Shown here: positions 62,005 to 64,000 of the stretch, piece after piece
Numbering within the stretch: the stretch's first letter is position 1
Layout of the letters: every line of letters begins with the position of its first letter
DNA from: CAYSWV01 sp964434865
Lineage (GTDB): Bacteria > Cyanobacteriota > Cyanobacteriia > Thermostichales > Thermostichaceae
Reading direction: 5' to 3'
NCBI GenBank assembly: GCA_964434865.1
Contig: CAYSWV010000001.1
Span: forward strand, 62,001-126,000
Length of the DNA stretch: 64,000 bases
Program-made: the position numbers and the translations under genes
Notes under the pieces: generated by a model
What the model was told of the DNA's origin: nothing
What the model saw: the letters and a program-made list of their open reading frames with translations, nothing else
Databases searched by the model: none

Positions 62005-63372
62005 CTAAGAGGCTTGGGATCTCTCTACAGCTCGAAGACTGGATGCTTGATTAAGCCCCAATCGGTCAGGGTTGAGAATGGATTGAGGATCAAACTGATG
62101 CTGCACCTGCTGCATGAGCTTTAGTACAGCTGGAGAGTAGCCCCACACATCAACCCTAGTCTTGAAGTCAACGGGAGCCTCTAATATGGACAAGAAACCT
62201 GACTCCTTGATCAGGCTGGATCGAATAGGGTAAACATCGATCGGTGAAATCGTTGAAGGCGGCAGGCGCCAGCGACCAACACCACTAGCTGCCTGAATCT
62301 GGATCAAACTTTGTGGAAATTGCTCAACCAAATTTAATAAGCCCTGTGTAGCCTGATTGGGTAACAGTCCCAGCTTGGCCAAAAACGAAGGAGACTCCAA
62401 CGATAAGCATTGGGCTAGTTGAGACTCAAAGTAAGGGTCATCACCCATCTGTGACTGGATCAGAGTACAAGCTGGGGCCATCTCAGCCACCTGTTCTAGT
62501 TGAAGTTTAACAGTTTCAGTTAACCCATGAAATTCAATGATCAAGCCTATTGTAGTGCTTGAAAGTTGGCTTGAAGCTTGAGGATTTAACTGCACCAGAA
62601 TAGCTGCTGAAACTAGATCCACAGCCACTGGAGTTAATGTTGAGTCTAAGAGTTGGTATCGTAAGGCATCAATAGCTTCAGCAGGGCCAGCATAGATCAC
62701 CCGAGCTTGCTGTTCAGGTCTGGGATACAACCGTAGAGTGGCTTCTGTTAAAACTCCTAGAGTCCCATAGGCCCCTGTCATTAATTTCATCAGATCGTAT
62801 CCGGCTACGTTTTTCACCACTCGCCCACCTGCTTTAGCCAGTTGGCCATCCGATCTAATCCATTGCAAACCCAGAACTAAGTCTCGAATCCCGCCATACC
62901 GATGTCGCCATGAGCCAGTATCTGCTGTAGCAATGATGCCCCCGATCGTCGCTGAGTCAGGGTACATCGGGTTAACAGGCCAAAATTGATGCGTCTGTTG
63001 GAGATGGCGTTGCAGATCAGCCAGGCGCAATCCAGTTTCAACTGTAATTGTTAGATCCGGGACCGCATGATCAATGATTTGAGTTAAGTGTTGAGTGCTC
63101 AGGATCAGATTGACTGGATCCAACGGTTGACCCCAACTGATTTTGCTACGCTGTCCGCAGATCATGAGTGGCCAGTGGTGAACATGACAGGCTTGAACGA
63201 CAGTTGCTAATTCAGAAGTCGTGTTAGGCCTAACCCAAACGGCAGGAGGCGATGCAGGATAGTTTAAGGCCTGCCCCACTTGTTCTCGCCAGAGTAGCTC
63301 AAGGCTATCCCAAACTTGGATACCGGCTGGATCAATCAACTGGCTTAGAGCATTGAATAGATCGTCGTTCAA
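62005..63372 (-). CDS. FAD-binding oxidase, glycolate oxidase GlcE-like
   Basis: A 455-residue FAD-linked oxidase of the GlcD/GlcE type. The N-terminal FAD domain has the PP-loop region (WPLMICGQRSKISWG), VETGLRLADLQRHLQQTHQF, TIGGIIATADTGSWRHRYGG and VVKNVAGYDLMKLMTGAYGT, all typical of GlcE; the C-terminal half is less conserved. Glycolate oxidation feeds the photorespiratory pathway. The start is a TTG at 63372 with AAGGTGG just upstream. No glcD or glcF neighbour is seen, so the specific substrate is not certain; glcE is the closest name but I leave the symbol empty. Confidence 0.85.
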   Translation of the reverse strand: MNDDLFNALSQLIDPAGIQVWDSLELLWREQVGQALNYPASPPAVWVRPNTTSELATVVQACHVHHWPLMICGQRSKISWGQPLDPVNLILSTQHLTQIIDHAVPDLTITVETGLRLADLQRHLQQTHQFWPVNPMYPDSATIGGIIATADTGSWRHRYGGIRDLVLGLQWIRSDGQLAKAGGRVVKNVAGYDLMKLMTGAYGTLGVLTEATLRLYPRPEQQARVIYAGPAEAIDALRYQLLDSTLTPVAVDLVSAAILVQLNPQASSQLSSTTIGLIIEFHGLTETVKLQLEQVAEMAPACTLIQSQMGDDPYFESQLAQCLSLESPSFLAKLGLLPNQATQGLLNLVEQFPQSLIQIQAASGVGRWRLPPSTISPIDVYPIRSSLIKESGFLSILEAPVDFKTRVDVWGYSPAVLKLMQQVQHQFDPQSILNPDRLGLNQASSLRAVERSQAS

Positions 63373-63608
63373 TGAGCCACCTTCTAAGGATTCCGCTTGA
63401 TCATACCAAAGCCTGAGAGAGCTAATATTTGAAAACCGTATAGTCTAGCATACCAGTCAGTTGAAGTTAGCGATCAGAATGAGCAGGCTCAGAGCTGAGA
63501 TCATCATAGAGGTCTGTTACAAACCTAAATTCATCGCTTAAACTAGATCATGATTCGATCATATTGATCCATATTTATCCAGAAGACTAGTGAGTATCAG
63601 GTGCAACC

Positions 63609-64000
63609 GTGATAGTAATAGATGGGGTATCTAAACAATTCGGTGGGATTCAGGCTGTAGATGGCTGTTCCTTTGAAATCCAGCAAGGTCAGATCACAGG
63701 TTTAATTGGTCCCAATGGTGCGGGCAAGACGACCCTATTCAACATTATTGCTGGCTTTATTAAACCCTCTCGTGGCTCGATCCAACTGGATGGAACTGAT
63801 GTAACCGGCCTCCCCCCCCATCGGTTGTTTCATCAGGGTTTAGTCCGAACTTTTCAGATCCCCAAAGAATTTGGTCGTATGACCGTCTTGGAAAATTTGA
63901 TGTTAGTGCCCCCAGCCCAAATGGGAGAAAATGTGCTTGTTGCTTGGTTGCGATGGCGGCAAGTGCGACAACAAGATGCCCAGATCCGCGAACGAGCCGA
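63609..64000 (+). CDS. Branched-chain amino acid/urea-type ABC transporter ATPase, 5' part only
   Basis: The first 130 codons of an ATP-binding protein of the LivG/UrtD type, running off the right edge. Walker A is GPNGAGKTTLFN, and the following GLVRTFQIPKEFGRMTVLEN is the Q-loop region typical of this class. It starts at a GTG (63609). Relatives import branched-chain amino acids or urea; whether this one is livG or urtD cannot be told from the visible part. Confidence 0.85.
   Translation, partial: MIVIDGVSKQFGGIQAVDGCSFEIQQGQITGLIGPNGAGKTTLFNIIAGFIKPSRGSIQLDGTDVTGLPPHRLFHQGLVRTFQIPKEFGRMTVLENLMLVPPAQMGENVLVAWLRWRQVRQQDAQIRERA

Noticed and set aside
1..64000. tRNA genes
   Set aside because: No cloverleaf with a GTTC-type T-loop and paired acceptor ends was found in the intergenic regions by eye. 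A tRNA search program would settle it.

Overview
This window is cyanobacterial chromosome. The markers are psbZ (photosystem II), a ferredoxin-nitrite reductase with an NtcA-type site, narB/nrtP nitrate genes, a chorismate lyase of the plastoquinone-pathway type, a CGLD27-family membrane protein, an aspartate kinase with four ACT domains, pentapeptide-repeat proteins and the lysA-cdaA-uppS gene order. By eye the GC content is just under 50%. The sequence alone does not fix the genus. There are no rRNA genes, recognisable tRNAs, transposases, integrases, prophage genes or CRISPR arrays. Two runs of exactly 100 N (8343-8442 and 45723-45822) are scaffold gaps inside tandem repeats.

Layout. 1-7093: mostly minus-strand housekeeping (RNase R 5' end, phoU, uvrC, then lysA-cdaA-uppS, linking diaminopimelate, c-di-AMP and the cell-wall lipid carrier). 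7265-13882: a small hypothetical, a TolB-like lipoprotein, a pentapeptide protein, a response-regulator diguanylate cyclase, a TetR regulator divergent from a fatty-acid desaturase, argF and a glutaredoxin. 14028-21731: the most unusual region. It holds a 2-oxoglutarate oxygenase, two tandem paralogues of an unrecognised 391-residue family, a NeuD-like hexapeptide protein, an AspH-type hydroxylase, a stand-alone condensation-like acyltransferase and a UGT-type glycosyltransferase. Together they look like an uncharacterised modification or biosynthesis pathway.

21752-32064: gshB, ruvB, a ferredoxin, a transaldolase-like protein, a BMP-family lipoprotein, the SRP RNA, a phasin-like protein, psbZ-ribH, a small conserved-looking protein, lysC and a VanW protein. 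32218-40401: a cobalamin riboswitch with a CbiX chelatase, a pentapeptide protein, and the nitrate assimilation genes nirA-nrtP-narB. 40549-46242: ssb, a GT2 glycosyltransferase, a peptide-transporter ATPase, scpA, a Spy-like repeat lipoprotein, then about 1 kb of repeat-rich non-coding DNA and a small membrane protein. 46545-64000: the pntAA-pntAB-pntB transhydrogenase operon, an M23 peptidase, an FHA-cyclase, trxA, a LOG-family gene overlapping trpF, a REC-histidine kinase, a STAS protein, chorismate lyase, acetolactate synthase with a zinc-ribbon tail, ribF, a CGLD27 protein, an HtrA-like protease, a GlcE-like oxidase and the start of a LivG/UrtD-type ATPase.

Two sequence-wide traits stand out. 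GATC is over-represented (11 in 15001-16000 by hand count, against about 4 expected), while the HIP1 octamer GCGATCGC was seen only twice. Short exact or near-exact tandem duplications (12-26 bp, two to three copies) recur between genes and at gene ends.
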